This document shows, one piece after another, positions 43,249-52,867 of a DNA stretch of 64,000 bases (position 1 is its first letter; every line of letters begins with the position of its first letter). The stretch is from positions 1 through 64,000 of the forward strand of contig JAFDGC010000004.1 of assembly GCA_019309485.1 (NCBI GenBank), read 5' to 3'. A program made the position numbers and the translations under genes. Below the pieces are notes generated by a model, which saw only the letters and a list, made by a program, of their open reading frames with translations, was not told the DNA's origin and did no database searches. Source of the DNA: Deltaproteobacteria bacterium. GTDB taxonomy: Bacteria > Desulfobacterota > Desulfobacteria > Desulfobacterales > UBA2156.

Positions 43249-43279
43249 GATCCGGCCCTTCCCCTGGCGGGCCGGATCC
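43248..43279. terminator. Hairpin between convergent genes
   Basis: A perfect 11-bp stem GGATCCGGCCC (43248-43258) with GGGCCGGATCC (43269-43279), loop of 10 bases. It lies between the convergent zinc-ribbon and gpmI genes. A U-tract is lacking on both strands, so termination would be weak or rely on other factors. Confidence 0.45.
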
Positions 43280-43303
43280 ACTCCACACGCTCATCGGCCG
43301 CGT

Positions 43304-44857
43304 TTAGCCTGTCCCTTCCAGCAGGAGGTTTCCCGTCATTTCCTCGGGTTTTTCGATCCCCGTCAGGTGCAAAAGCGTGGGGGCGATGTCCGCCAGGATG
43401 CCTTCTTTCAAGCGGACTTTTTTCCGGGTGTCATCCACCAGAATGAAAGGAACGGGGTTAGTGGTATGGGCCGTGTGGATATGCCCGTGATCATCGGCCA
43501 TGAGCTCTGCATTCCCGTGATCCGCGGTAATCAGAGCGATTCCCTTTCGGGACAAGACTTCCGGAACGATTTCTCCCACACATCGATCCACCGCCTGGCA
43601 GGCCGCAATGGCCGCGGAGAGATTCCCGGTGTGCCCCACCATATCCATGTTGGCGAAATTCAAAACAATGAGCGCATAATCTTTCGACCGTAACCGCGCA
43701 AGGACCTCCCGGGTCACCTCAAAGGCGCTCATTTCCGGTTTGAGGTCGTAGGTGGGCACCTCCCGGGGGGAAGGAATCATGCACCGGTCCTCCAGGGGAA
43801 ACGCCTTTTCCTCCCCGCCATTGAAAAAGTAGGTGACGTGAGCGTACTTTTCCGTTTCGGCGATTCTCAATTGCCGCAATCCGTTGTGACTGATCACTTC
43901 CCCCAGGATGTTTTTCAAATGAACAGGGGGAAAGGCCACGGGAAGATGAAAGCATTCATCATAAAGGGTCATACAGACGTACCCGCACACTTTCGGCCAC
44001 GGAATGCGTAAAAATGCATCAAATGTTTCCTCGGTGAACGCCCGGGTGATTTCCCGGGCCCGGTCGGCCCGAAAATTGAAAAAGATGATCCCGTCGCCGT
44101 CTTGAACGGTCGCCAACGGCGCCTGTTTTTCATCGACGATGACCACCGGCTTGATGAATTCATCCGTCTCTCCGCGAAGATAGGCGTTTTTGATTCCTTC
44201 CACAGGGTCTTTTTCGGGTATCCCGTTCCCCTCGGTATACAGCCGGTATGCCTTTTCGATGCGATCCCACCGGGTGTCCCGGTCCATGGCAAAGTATCGC
44301 CCGCAAATGGAAGCCACAACCCCGCACCCCATCTCCTCCATCGCGTCGGAAAGCCGGGTCAAGTAATTCACGCCACTGTCCGGCGCGGTGTCCCGGCCGT
44401 CGGTGATGGCATGGACATAGACGTGCTCAAGCCCTTTTTTTCTGGAAAGCTGCAACAGCGCTTCCAGATGGGTCAACTGGCTGTGTACCCCTCCATCCGA
44501 GACAAGACCCATGAGGTGGAGCCTCGTTCCTTTTTCCCTGACCCGGGAAATGAGGGCGTTGAAAACATCATTTTCAAAGAAGGTGCCGTCCTGGATGGCC
44601 ATGTCGATTCTCAGCAGTTCCTGGTACACGATGCGGCCTGCCCCCATGTTCAAATGCCCCACTTCCGAATTCCCCATGATGCCGTCGGGGAGTCCCACGG
44701 CCCGACCCGCACATTCAAGACGGGTGACAGGGTACGCGGACATGAGTGCATTGAGAAAGGGCGTTTGGGCCTGGGCTACGGCATTTCCCTCGGCGGTTGG
44801 ATTCAATCCCCAACCGTCCAGGATCATCAGTAGAACGGGCGTTGCGCGAGGAATCAT
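43304..44857 (-). CDS. gpmI: 2,3-bisphosphoglycerate-independent phosphoglycerate mutase
   Basis: A 517-residue alkaline-phosphatase-superfamily enzyme. The metal site opens as MILDGWGLNP and the catalytic serine is in GIMGNSEVGHLNMGAGR. C-terminal metal ligands are in ITADHGNAELM and HTAHTTNPVPF. It interconverts 3- and 2-phosphoglycerate using two Mn ions. The length is normal. Its ATG overlaps the rsfS stop by four bases (ATGA). It is the last gene of the long rplU operon. Confidence 0.95.
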   Translation of the reverse strand: MIPRATPVLLMILDGWGLNPTAEGNAVAQAQTPFLNALMSAYPVTRLECAGRAVGLPDGIMGNSEVGHLNMGAGRIVYQELLRIDMAIQDGTFFENDVFNALISRVREKGTRLHLMGLVSDGGVHSQLTHLEALLQLSRKKGLEHVYVHAITDGRDTAPDSGVNYLTRLSDAMEEMGCGVVASICGRYFAMDRDTRWDRIEKAYRLYTEGNGIPEKDPVEGIKNAYLRGETDEFIKPVVIVDEKQAPLATVQDGDGIIFFNFRADRAREITRAFTEETFDAFLRIPWPKVCGYVCMTLYDECFHLPVAFPPVHLKNILGEVISHNGLRQLRIAETEKYAHVTYFFNGGEEKAFPLEDRCMIPSPREVPTYDLKPEMSAFEVTREVLARLRSKDYALIVLNFANMDMVGHTGNLSAAIAACQAVDRCVGEIVPEVLSRKGIALITADHGNAELMADDHGHIHTAHTTNPVPFILVDDTRKKVRLKEGILADIAPTLLHLTGIEKPEEMTGNLLLEGTG

Positions 44858-45219
44858 GAGGGGTCTCCGAGGTCGGAACAGTCGATCCGCTTAGCGTCGA
44901 TCCAGAGTCCTTCCAGATCATAGAAACGGCGCACGGGTTCATAAAACACATGGATAATGATGTGGCCGTAGTCCAAAAGGACCCAGTGCCCTTCGGTCAT
45001 TCCTTCGATGCTCAACGGGCGGATGCCCTCCTTTTTCAGCGTGTCGCGGATATGCTCGGCAATCGCGATGACCTGGCGGCTGGAACGCCCCGAGCACAGG
45101 ACAAATGTATCCGCATAGGAGGTCAACGCGCGTACATCAAGAACAACGAGATCTTCCGCTTTTTTACCGAAAACCGCGTCGACGAACCGCTTCAGGGACG
45201 CCATGGGGTCTTGAGTCAT
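44854..45219 (-). CDS. rsfS: Ribosomal silencing factor RsfS
   Basis: A 121-residue protein of the Iojap/RsfS family. The core LVVLDVRALTSYADTFVLC and the C-terminal EGHWVLLDYGHIIIHVF followed by YEPVRRFYDLEGLW are diagnostic. It binds ribosomal protein L14 and blocks 50S-30S joining under starvation. The start at MTQDPMASLKRF overlaps the nadD stop (ATGA); a long upstream frame is a shadow inside nadD. Its order, nadD-rsfS, is widely conserved. Confidence 0.93.
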   Translation of the reverse strand: MTQDPMASLKRFVDAVFGKKAEDLVVLDVRALTSYADTFVLCSGRSSRQVIAIAEHIRDTLKKEGIRPLSIEGMTEGHWVLLDYGHIIIHVFYEPVRRFYDLEGLWIDAKRIDCSDLGDPS

Positions 45220-45878
45220 CGATAAAGACCTTTTTCCAGAATGTATGCTTCCACCGCCCCGGGAACCATATTGCGTATGCTCTTCCCCGTTTTGACCTTT
45301 TTGCGGATCCGTGTGGCGGAAATTTCCGGCAAGGGATCCCGGAAAAGATGAATCGGGTGTAAAGACGGATGCACGTAAGACGAATCGTCTTCCAAAAGGC
45401 GGTACTCCGAAGACAATTCTTGTACAATGAACATCTCCACCCTGCCGCCGCCCGCCGCCGGCGTCGAAGGGGGCTCGATTCCGGACCGGTGCATGACGAT
45501 CAAGGGGATTTGCGCCAGGATTTCGCGATAGGCTTTCCATGTGAGCATTTCCAAGAATGCATCGTGTCCCATGATCCAATACAACCGGGTGTCACCGGGC
45601 GTGTTTTCCTTGAAGAACCGGATGGTATCGATGGTGTAGGACGGTCCGGGGCGGTGGATCTCGCAATCGGAAATCGAAAACCCCGCTGTACCGGTTACAG
45701 CCAACTGCAGCATGGCCAACCGATCCGCCGCCCGGGTCACCCTATCGCCCTCCTTGTGCGGCGGCACGGCCGAAGGGATAAAAACAACCGCTTTCATGGC
45801 AAAAGCTTTTTTTACTTTTTCTGCAGCCGTCAGGTGTCCCTGGTGGACCGGATCAAAGGTGCCGCCGAAAAGCCCCAT
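45216..45878 (-). CDS. nadD: Nicotinate-nucleotide adenylyltransferase
   Basis: A 220-residue nucleotidyltransferase. The N-terminal loop MGLFGGTFDPVHQGHLTAAE and the C-terminal ISATRIRKKVKTGKS region (ISxTxxR motif) are both present. It adenylates nicotinate mononucleotide in NAD synthesis. The start at MGLFGG is a compromise: a GTG four codons and a TTG twelve codons upstream keep the frame open, but their ribosome sites are too close. It follows proA after a 216-bp gap holding R1 copy 5. Confidence 0.92.
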   Translation of the reverse strand: MGLFGGTFDPVHQGHLTAAEKVKKAFAMKAVVFIPSAVPPHKEGDRVTRAADRLAMLQLAVTGTAGFSISDCEIHRPGPSYTIDTIRFFKENTPGDTRLYWIMGHDAFLEMLTWKAYREILAQIPLIVMHRSGIEPPSTPAAGGGRVEMFIVQELSSEYRLLEDDSSYVHPSLHPIHLFRDPLPEISATRIRKKVKTGKSIRNMVPGAVEAYILEKGLYR

Positions 45879-45931
45879 CCGGTTTTTCACACCTTTTTTT
45901 GAATGAAAATCCAACCCCTTTTCTCTTTTTT

Positions 45932-46039
45932 AAAGTCTTTCCGCTGCCCCGCAGGGCGGAATTTCCGCTTTGCTCCAACCCGCGAAGCATTGCCGTCAGG
46001 CAGGACCTGCAGGGAATGCGCCCGCTGTTGCGGTTCAAG
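45932..46039 (+). repeat. R1 interspersed repeat, copy 5 (full length)
   Basis: It aligns end to end with copies 1 and 6: CCGCTGCCCCGCAGGGCGG, ATTTCCGCTTTGCTCC, AACCCGCGAAGCATTGCCGT, CAGGCAGGACCTGCAGGGAA and the TGCGGTTCAAG tail. GCTTTGC/GCGAAGC keeps its hairpin with one wobble. A 17-bp motif GGCTTCGTAAAAAGGTC follows at 46046-46062. Confidence 0.85.
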
Positions 46040-46094
46040 TTTGATGGCTTCGTAAAAAGGTCGATTGTAACCCATTGGAACGCGTTTCAGTGAA

Positions 46095-47354
46095 TCATGT
46101 CGTCCGGATCTGGCCGTCTCCGAAAACCACGAACTTGGTGGTGGTCAGCTCTTCGAGCCCCATGGGACCGAAGGCGTGCAGCTTCGAGGTGCTGATTCCG
46201 ATTTCCGCACCCAATCCGAGTTGCCCTCCGTCGTTGAACCGGGTGGATGCATTCACCAACACCACCGAGGCGTCCACTTCCCGGACAAACCGCCTGGCCC
46301 TGGCATAATCGGAGGTCACGATGGTCTCAGTATGGCTGGATCCGTATCGCGTGATGTGATCCACCGCCGCTTCCATGTCTGAAACCACTTTTACCGCCAG
46401 GATCAAGTCGAGATATTCGGCGGGCCAATCCTCCTCCTGGGCGGCCTTTACGCCGGGAAGGATCCGGCAGGTTTCCGGGCATCCCCGGAGTTCGACCCCC
46501 GCTTTTTGTAACCGGGGGGCCGCGTGGGTCAAAAATGCCGCCGCGATGTCCTGGTGCACCAGCAGGGTCTCCATGGCATTGCATACGCCGGGCCGCTGGA
46601 CCTTGGCGTTGAAGCAGATTTCACCGGCCATCAAAAGGTCTGCGTCCGCATCCACATAGACGTGACATACCCCCTTGTAATGTTTGAGCACCGGAATGCG
46701 CGAATTCGCCACCACGAACCGGATGAGCCCTTCTCCCCCCCGGGGAACGATGAGATCGATGCACTCTTCCGCCTGCAACATGGCCAGGACCGCCTTTCGG
46801 TCGGTAACCGGAATCACCTGGACGGCATCCCCGGGCAGCCCGGCCTCCTCCAGTCCCTTTTGAATGAGGACCGCCAGGGCCCCGTTGGAATTGCGGGCTT
46901 CGGAACCCCCCCGTAGGATGACCGCATTTCCCGCTTTCAAACACAGGGCTGCGGCATCCACGGTGACATTGGGCCTTGATTCGTAAATGATCCCGATGAC
47001 GCCCAAGGGGATCCGCACCCGGGAGACTTGAAGTCCGTTGGGGCGCATCCAGGTTTTCACCACGGCGCCCACCGGATCATCCAGTGCCGCCACCTCCCTC
47101 AGTCCGCGTGCCATATCTTCGATGGCCGCCCGGGTGAGGGTCAACCGATCCAGCATGGGCTTGCTCAGCCCGGCCTTTTTTCCCTGATCCAGGTCTTTTC
47201 GGTTTTCGGTCATCAGAAAACCGGCTTCCGATTCCAGCCGGCGGGCAAGCGCCGCCAACGCGTTGTTCTTTGTTTCGGTATCGCTCCGGGAAACGATAAC
47301 GGACGCCTGTTTGGCCGACCGGGCCATCTGCTCAACGGTTGCCTCAATATCCAT
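46095..47354 (-). CDS. proA: Glutamate-5-semialdehyde dehydrogenase (gamma-glutamyl phosphate reductase)
   Basis: A 419-residue ProA. Family signatures [19 protein letters not shown] and the catalytic-cysteine region [19 protein letters not shown] are present. The C-terminal [20 protein letters not shown] matches the family end. It reduces gamma-glutamyl phosphate in proline synthesis. The start is the second methionine (MDIEATV) because GGAGG lies six bases upstream. It follows proB by 63 bases. Confidence 0.95.
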   Translation of the reverse strand: MDIEATVEQMARSAKQASVIVSRSDTETKNNALAALARRLESEAGFLMTENRKDLDQGKKAGLSKPMLDRLTLTRAAIEDMARGLREVAALDDPVGAVVKTWMRPNGLQVSRVRIPLGVIGIIYESRPNVTVDAAALCLKAGNAVILRGGSEARNSNGALAVLIQKGLEEAGLPGDAVQVIPVTDRKAVLAMLQAEECIDLIVPRGGEGLIRFVVANSRIPVLKHYKGVCHVYVDADADLLMAGEICFNAKVQRPGVCNAMETLLVHQDIAAAFLTHAAPRLQKAGVELRGCPETCRILPGVKAAQEEDWPAEYLDLILAVKVVSDMEAAVDHITRYGSSHTETIVTSDYARARRFVREVDASVVLVNASTRFNDGGQLGLGAEIGISTSKLHAFGPMGLEELTTTKFVVFGDGQIRTT

Positions 47355-47417
47355 GCATTTCCTCCGATTCAAAAAAAGGTATTATCGGCGCTTCCAGGCA
47401 ATGCCGGCACCGACAGG

Positions 47418-48557
47418 TTATTCTTCCGCGGACGCATCGGCCGTCAGGACCAGATTGTCCCGATGAATCACCTCGTCATAGGGTTTATATCCTAAACGTT
47501 CCTTGATTCGACTGGTCTTCAACCCCATGATTTTTCGGATATCCGCCGCACTGTAGTTGACCAGCCCGGTTCCCAATATCCGGTTGTTCGATGAAAACGC
47601 CACCGGTGCGCCCACCTGGAACTCCCCTTCCACGCCGATCACGCCGCTGGGCAAAAGGCTTTTTCCCCCCTTGCATACGGCCTTTGCCGCCCCCGAATCG
47701 ATGCGGATAACCCCTTTGGGTTTCAGGTTAAAGGCGATCCATGATTTCCTCCCGGAAAGCCTGCTCTTTTTGGGTACGAAGAAGGTCCCCAGGGCCTTCC
47801 CGGACATGAGGTCCAAAAGGATGTTGGGACGGTTCCCGTTGGCGATCACCATTGGGATCCCGGCGGATGCTAGCTTTCTCGCCGCCTCGATCTTACTCAC
47901 CATGCCTCCGGTCCCCAAGGATCCGGGAAGGTTGCCGGCCATGGCTTCCACCTCTTTGGTGATCTGGGTCACCACAGGAATCAGGGCGGCATCGGCGTGT
48001 GCCGCGGGGTTTTTGGTGTAAAGCCCGTCGATATCGCTTAACGCGATGAGGAGGTGGGCGTCCATCATGAGGGTGATGAGAGCGGCCAGGTTGTCGTTGT
48101 CGCCGAACTGGATCTCCATAACGGATACGGTGTCGTTTTCATTGATAACGGGAACCACGCCCCATGACAACAAGGCATATAGGGTGTTCCTGGCGTTGAG
48201 GTACCGCTTCCGGTGGGAAAGGCCGTCATTGGTCAAAAGGATCTGGGCCACCTTTTTGTGATACCGGGCAAAGGCCTTTTCGTACTCCATGATCAATCCG
48301 GCCTGGCCCACGGCCGCCACCGCCTGTCGCTTCGGGAGTTCGTCGGGTCGCCGGGAAAGACCGATTTTCCGGGTCCCGGCCGCCTGAGCACCGGAGGAGA
48401 CCAAGAGGACTTCCCGGTTCTGATCGATGATCCGGCTCACCTGCCGGCTGATGGACCGCACGGCTTTGAGATTGAGGCCCTCGTTTCCGGTGAGGACGGA
48501 GCTTCCCACTTTGACCACGATACGCCTGGAATTTGAAAAATACGACGCGCGATCCAT
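47418..48557 (-). CDS. proB: Glutamate 5-kinase with PUA domain
   Basis: A 379-residue ProB. The amino-acid-kinase domain carries VVKVGSSVLTG (ATP/glutamate site), QFGDNDNLAALI and GTGGMVSKIEAARKLASAG. The C-terminal PUA domain (residues about 280-370) contains GVIGVEGEFQVGAPV. Proline normally feedback-inhibits the kinase. It lies just downstream of obgE (25 bp) and upstream of proA. Confidence 0.95.
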   Translation of the reverse strand: MDRASYFSNSRRIVVKVGSSVLTGNEGLNLKAVRSISRQVSRIIDQNREVLLVSSGAQAAGTRKIGLSRRPDELPKRQAVAAVGQAGLIMEYEKAFARYHKKVAQILLTNDGLSHRKRYLNARNTLYALLSWGVVPVINENDTVSVMEIQFGDNDNLAALITLMMDAHLLIALSDIDGLYTKNPAAHADAALIPVVTQITKEVEAMAGNLPGSLGTGGMVSKIEAARKLASAGIPMVIANGNRPNILLDLMSGKALGTFFVPKKSRLSGRKSWIAFNLKPKGVIRIDSGAAKAVCKGGKSLLPSGVIGVEGEFQVGAPVAFSSNNRILGTGLVNYSAADIRKIMGLKTSRIKERLGYKPYDEVIHRDNLVLTADASAEE

Positions 48558-48582
48558 GATTAATCCGGTTTTCGGAAGTGCA

Positions 48583-49584
48583 TTAGACGGATGTTCCCCG
48601 CTGCAGCTGATCCATGCGTTCCTTTAAGGTGTCGATCCCCAGGCCGGTGGCGGCTGAAATGCGGATCGGCCGAACGGGTTGAATCGCCGTTTCAAGGGCC
48701 TCGGCCTTTATTTCGGCACCGGGAAGGTCCATTTTGTTGAGGACCACCAGTTGCTTTTTTTCCGCCAGCAAAGGATGATACGAAGCCAGTTCCCGGTTCA
48801 CCGTTTCATAAGGGGCAAGGGGATCGGCAGAATCCACGGCGGCCACATCGATCAGGTGGACCAGGATCCGGGTCCGTTCGATGTGTTTCAAAAACCGGAT
48901 CCCCAACCCGGTGCCTTCATGGGCCCCTTCCACGAGACCGGGAATGTCGGCCACCGTGAAAGGATCCCCCCGTTTCGGATAGACCACTCCGAGATTGGGG
49001 AACAGGGTCGTGAAGGGATAATCCGCCACCTGGGGTCTGGCGGAAGAAATAGCCCGGATGAGAGTGGATTTGCCGGCATTGGGGAGCCCCACGATCCCCA
49101 CATCGGCAATGAGCTTCAATTCAAGGTGCAGGGTTCGGACCTGACCGGGTTCCCCCGGCTGGGCGAATCTGGGGCTCTGATGGGTGGCGGTCTTGAAATG
49201 GGCGTTTCCTTTTCCGCCCCGACCGCCTTTGACGACAACCACCCTTTCTCCGGCAGCCACCAGATCTTTGAGAATTTCCCGGGAATCTAACTCCCGAATC
49301 ACGGTTCCGGGCGGAACCGGGATCATCAAATCCGCACCGTCTTTCCCGGATCGGTTCCTTCCGGCGCCGTGTCGGCCGTCGAGTGCTTTGAAGCGGGTTT
49401 TATTGCGGAAATGCTGCAGGGTGTTTTTTTCGGGTGAGGCCACAAGGATCACATCCCCACCCTTGCCGCCGTCCCCCCCGTCGGGACCTCCCTTTGCAAT
49501 GAACCTTTCCCGGCGGAAGCTGACACAACCGCTTCCGCCTTTTCCGGATTCAACGGTTATGATGGCTTCATCGATGAATTTCAA
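48583..49584 (-). CDS. obgE: GTPase ObgE/CgtA
   Basis: A 333-residue Obg GTPase. The glycine-rich N-terminal Obg fold (residues 1-158) starts [20 protein letters not shown]. The G domain carries G1 GLPNAGKST, the [10 protein letters not shown] switch region, [16 protein letters not shown] (G3) and NKMD (G4). The optional C-terminal OCT domain is absent or reduced, which gives the short length. Its ATG overlaps the rpmA stop by four bases. It acts in 50S assembly and stress control. Confidence 0.95.
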   Translation of the reverse strand: MKFIDEAIITVESGKGGSGCVSFRRERFIAKGGPDGGDGGKGGDVILVASPEKNTLQHFRNKTRFKALDGRHGAGRNRSGKDGADLMIPVPPGTVIRELDSREILKDLVAAGERVVVVKGGRGGKGNAHFKTATHQSPRFAQPGEPGQVRTLHLELKLIADVGIVGLPNAGKSTLIRAISSARPQVADYPFTTLFPNLGVVYPKRGDPFTVADIPGLVEGAHEGTGLGIRFLKHIERTRILVHLIDVAAVDSADPLAPYETVNRELASYHPLLAEKKQLVVLNKMDLPGAEIKAEALETAIQPVRPIRISAATGLGIDTLKERMDQLQRGTSV

Positions 49585-49835
49585 GCCGGAATGACACTGA
49601 CCTTCTTGCGCATTTTTCCCAATCGCTCGTATTCAACAATGCCATCGATTTCGGCAAAAAGGGTATAATCCTTTCCCATACCCACGTTGCTTCCCGGATG
49701 GATCTTCGTCCCCAGCTGGCGGACAAGAATATTCCCCGCCTTGACGCGGTTCCCCCCGTAGCGCTTGACTCCCCGGCGCTGACCGGCGCTGTCGCGCCCG
49801 TTCCGTGAACTGCCACCTGCTTTTTTATGTGCCAT
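49581..49835 (-). CDS. rpmA: 50S ribosomal protein L27
   Basis: An 84-residue L27 beginning [20 protein letters not shown], with [20 protein letters not shown]. It starts MAHKK without a cleavable N-terminal extension of the Firmicute type. It lies 20 bases after rplU. Confidence 0.97.
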   Translation of the reverse strand: MAHKKAGGSSRNGRDSAGQRRGVKRYGGNRVKAGNILVRQLGTKIHPGSNVGMGKDYTLFAEIDGIVEYERLGKMRKKVSVIPA

Positions 49836-49855
49836 AATCGGACTCCCGAAAAAGA

Positions 49856-50167
49856 TTATGCTTGGATCTGGTCGATTCGAATCGCCGTATATCGTTGGCG
49901 ATGCCCCTGTTTCCGCCGAAAGCGTTTCCGGCGCTTATACTTGAAAACAACGATTTTCTCGGCCTTCCCCTGTTCGACGATATGCCCCTGGACGTTGATG
50001 TTTTCCAGATAAGGGGTGCCGATGTTGGTCTTTTGTCCGTCCGAATAAAAAAGGACCCGGTCGAACTGGATCGGTGCCCCCACCTCACCGGGCAATTTTT
50101 CCACCCTTAAGGTCTGACCTTCCTCGACTTTATATTGTTTTCCCCCCGATGCCACCACTGCGTACAT
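49856..50167 (-). CDS. rplU: 50S ribosomal protein L21
   Basis: A 103-residue L21 beginning [20 protein letters not shown] and ending with the [20 protein letters not shown] signature. GGAGG lies upstream of the ATG. It is the first gene of the rplU-rpmA-obgE-proB-proA-nadD-rsfS-gpmI operon. Confidence 0.97.
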   Translation of the reverse strand: MYAVVASGGKQYKVEEGQTLRVEKLPGEVGAPIQFDRVLFYSDGQKTNIGTPYLENINVQGHIVEQGKAEKIVVFKYKRRKRFRRKQGHRQRYTAIRIDQIQA

Positions 50168-50208
50168 GAATCTCCTCCGATTTCATTGAAAACGTTTTAA
50201 AAAGGGTT

Positions 50209-50237
50209 ATTATCAAAATTATAGGGGTTTTTGTCAA
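50209..50237 (-). promoter_or_regulatory. Sigma-70 promoter of the rplU operon
   Basis: TTGACA (50232-50237) and GATAAT (50209-50214) on the minus strand with a 17-base spacer. The leader to rplU would be about 35 bases. Confidence 0.7.
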
Positions 50238-50244
50238 GAAAAAT

Positions 50245-50273
50245 TTGAATCCGCGTTTATTTTACGCTATACA
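50245..50273 (+). promoter_or_regulatory. Sigma-70 promoter for the MOSC-fdhD unit
   Basis: TTGAAT (50245-50250) and TATACA (50268-50273) with a 17-base spacer, divergent from the rplU promoter only seven bases away. Confidence 0.5.
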
Positions 50274-50300
50274 TGGATCACCATTTTAACGGAGGCGGCC

Positions 50301-50741
50301 ATGCATATCGTTTCCCTTTCGGTGAGCCGAAAAAAAGGGGTCCGAAAACAGGTTGTGGATCGCGTCGTCCTTGTCCCCGGCCACGGGGTGGAGGGAGACG
50401 CCCATGCCGGGGACTGGCACCGGCAGGTGAGCTTCCTGGCGGCGGAAAGCATTGAAAGGACCCGGCAGGCCGGACTGGATGTTTCTTTCGGGGATTTTGC
50501 CGAAAACATCGCCTCGTCAGGGATCGATTGGAAAGCGGTCCCCATCGGCACCCGGTTTCGGTTGGGAAAAACCGCTCTCGTGGAGATCACCCAGATCGGC
50601 AAGGAGTGTCACAATCGGTGTGCCATCTATTATCAGGCCGGGGACTGCATCATGCCCAAAGAAGGGGTCTTCGCCCGTGTCCTTGAAGGCGGAACCCTTC
50701 ATCCCGGAGATTCTATAACGATGATCCAGGATGAACCCTGA
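50301..50741 (+). CDS. MOSC-domain protein
   Basis: A 146-residue single-domain MOSC protein. The typical opening GVEGDAHAGDWHRQVSFLA and the conserved cysteine segment ITQIGKECHNRCAIYYQ followed by GDCIMPKEGVFARVLEGG are visible. MOSC domains handle sulfur for molybdenum cofactor enzymes. GGAGG precedes the ATG. It is 28 bases upstream of fdhD, supporting a role in formate dehydrogenase or another Mo/W enzyme. No formate dehydrogenase gene is in the window. Confidence 0.9.
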   Translation: MHIVSLSVSRKKGVRKQVVDRVVLVPGHGVEGDAHAGDWHRQVSFLAAESIERTRQAGLDVSFGDFAENIASSGIDWKAVPIGTRFRLGKTALVEITQIGKECHNRCAIYYQAGDCIMPKEGVFARVLEGGTLHPGDSITMIQDEP

Positions 50742-50769
50742 TCAAACGGTCCGCCTTGGGTAAAGTCCA

Positions 50770-51555
50770 ATGAAGCTGGATGTTGTATGGCGATATGAAG
50801 CGCAAACCGCCACCCGGGAAGGGCGCGTCATCGACGAAGAACCCTTGTCCATCCGGGTGGAAGGGAACCCGTATTCGGTCATCATGCGCACGCCCGGGGA
50901 AGAGATCCCCCACGCGGCCGGGTTTTGTCTCGGAGAGGGGATCGTGGACACCCCCGACGACATTGCTTCAATCGGATTCTGTGACGACCAGGACACCAAT
51001 GTGGTCACCGTCACCCTGAATCCGTCCCGGCGGGAACAGATCCGCCGTTTCATGGACCGGCGCGGTTTTATCAGTCAGACCAGTTGCGGCATATGCGGGA
51101 AGGAACTGGTGGATGAACTTCATCAAGTGATCCCGCCGGTCCAAAGAAAGGTGCAAATTCCCTTCGAGACTGCCATGCATCGGCTTTTCACGCTTTCCGA
51201 CCGGCAGCCCCTTCGAAAAGCCACCCGGTCTTCCCATGCGGCGGTAACCTTCGGACCCGGGGCCTCCCCCTTGTCCGTGGCCGAAGATGTGGGTCGCCAC
51301 AACGCCCTGGACAAGGCCATCGGGAGGCTTTTTCTGCAAAAAACGCTGCCTCTGGCCGAAACCGTGGTGCTATCGTCCCGGATCAGCTACGAACTGGTCC
51401 AGAAAACGGCCCGGGCCCGTATTCCGGTGCTTCTGGCGGTCTCCCGACCCACCTCCCTTGCCGTTCAACTGGCGCACCGATTGAACATGACGCTGGGATG
51501 CCTTTCCGAAGACGACGGTCTTTATCTGTATACAGGGGGACACCGGGTGGTCTGA
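50770..51555 (+). CDS. fdhD: Formate dehydrogenase accessory sulfurtransferase FdhD
   Basis: A 261-residue FdhD. The sulfur-transferring cysteine pair is in SQTSCGICGKELVDEL (residues about 98-113), with LSVAEDVGRHNALDKAIG in the second half. FdhD moves sulfur from IscS to the molybdenum cofactor of formate dehydrogenase. It is the last gene before a bidirectional terminator. Confidence 0.95.
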   Translation: MKLDVVWRYEAQTATREGRVIDEEPLSIRVEGNPYSVIMRTPGEEIPHAAGFCLGEGIVDTPDDIASIGFCDDQDTNVVTVTLNPSRREQIRRFMDRRGFISQTSCGICGKELVDELHQVIPPVQRKVQIPFETAMHRLFTLSDRQPLRKATRSSHAAVTFGPGASPLSVAEDVGRHNALDKAIGRLFLQKTLPLAETVVLSSRISYELVQKTARARIPVLLAVSRPTSLAVQLAHRLNMTLGCLSEDDGLYLYTGGHRVV

Positions 51556-51642
51556 AAAACGGCAGCCCCTTCAAACGGCCTACGGTGCGGGCAACATCGG
51601 CCTTTTTGCGTTTCAATCCAAATTAAAGACCCTGAAAACGAA

Positions 51643-51664
51643 CAGGGCCCCGAAAGGCGCCCTG
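51643..51664. terminator. Bidirectional terminator between fdhD and dsrP
   Basis: CAGGGC (51643-51648) pairs with GCCCTG (51659-51664); inner CC/GG pairs close a GAAA tetraloop. A T-rich stretch follows on the plus strand (near 51675-51692). The genes on either side converge. Confidence 0.5.
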
Positions 51665-51693
51665 CTCCTTGATTCCGCTTTTCTTTGTTTTTT

Positions 51694-52866
51694 TCAGGAG
51701 GCCACTCCGGCCACTTCCTCCTTGACGGTAATTGCAATCTTAAAGAGCACCGTCAATATGAAAAACCCCGTGGCCCACACCCCCAGCGTGATCATGATCT
51801 CCGGCATCGTGGGGATATATTCGTTGACATGATGCAACGGGGAGGGGACAAATCCGCCGGAAATCATCCCCAATCCCTTGTCGATCCATGTCCCGGCAAA
51901 GACGGTGGCGCACGCCACGGCAAGAATACTTTCGTTTTGCCGGGTGGAAGGGATCACCAAGAGAACGATGGAAATCACCATAAGCCCCAGGGACGTCCAC
52001 ATCCAGGGAACAAGGGCGCCGTGTCCGTGAAGTCCCACGAAAAGATATTTGAAATGATCCATGTGTTCGGGAATCTTGCTGTAAAAGACGACGAAGACCT
52101 CACAGAGGAAGAAAAAGACATTGATGGAAATGGCATACGCCACGATCTTGGCCAGAGACTGGATCTGCTCCTTTCCGGGATCGAACTTGGTGAGCTTCCG
52201 GACGATGAGGCACAGCAGGATCAACAGGGACGGGCCCGATGCAAAGGCCGAAGAAAGGAACCGGGGCGCCAGAATGGCCGTGAGCCAGAACCCCCTTCCG
52301 GGAAGACCGCAGTACAAAAAGGCGGTCACCGTGTGAATGCTCACGGCCCAGGGAATGGAGATATAGATTAAGGGTTTGATCCAGGCCGGAGGGGCCACGG
52401 CGTTTCGCTCGGCCTCCAGGATTTTCCATCCGATGACAATATTCAGCAACAGGTATCCGTTCAAGACGATCATGTCCCAGAACAACACGCTGTTGGGCGT
52501 GGGATATAAAAGGACGTTGAGGACGCGCATGGGTTGCCCGAGATCCACGAAAATGAACAGGATGCACATGGTCACCGAGGCCACGGCCAGAAACTCGCCC
52601 AGGATCGTGATCCTCCCGAAGGCCTTGTAATGGTGCAGGTAATACGGGAGAACCAGCATCACCGCCGACGCGGCCACCCCGACCAGGAAGGTGAACTGGG
52701 CGATATAAAACCCCCAGGTCACGTCCCGGCTCATGCCCGTGATCCCCAACCCGAATCTGAGCTGCCACATGTAAAAACCGAATCCGATTCCGATGACGGC
52801 CAAAAGGGCCGTCATCCAACCATAATACCGCTTGCTTCCTTTAAAGGCTTTTTCAAGCATAACCAC
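51694..52866 (-). CDS. dsrP: DsrP, NrfD-family membrane subunit of the Dsr complex
   Basis: A 390-residue integral membrane protein with about ten hydrophobic segments, beginning after ALLAVIGIGFGFYMWQL. The NrfD/PsrC pattern is seen in GITGMSRDVTWGFYIAQFTF and LNGYLLLNIVIGWKILE. It anchors the periplasmic ferredoxin subunit DsrO and exchanges electrons with menaquinone. It is the last gene of the operon, one base past the DsrO stop. Confidence 0.93.
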   Translation of the reverse strand: MVMLEKAFKGSKRYYGWMTALLAVIGIGFGFYMWQLRFGLGITGMSRDVTWGFYIAQFTFLVGVAASAVMLVLPYYLHHYKAFGRITILGEFLAVASVTMCILFIFVDLGQPMRVLNVLLYPTPNSVLFWDMIVLNGYLLLNIVIGWKILEAERNAVAPPAWIKPLIYISIPWAVSIHTVTAFLYCGLPGRGFWLTAILAPRFLSSAFASGPSLLILLCLIVRKLTKFDPGKEQIQSLAKIVAYAISINVFFFLCEVFVVFYSKIPEHMDHFKYLFVGLHGHGALVPWMWTSLGLMVISIVLLVIPSTRQNESILAVACATVFAGTWIDKGLGMISGGFVPSPLHHVNEYIPTMPEIMITLGVWATGFFILTVLFKIAITVKEEVAGVAS

Positions 52867-52867
52867 C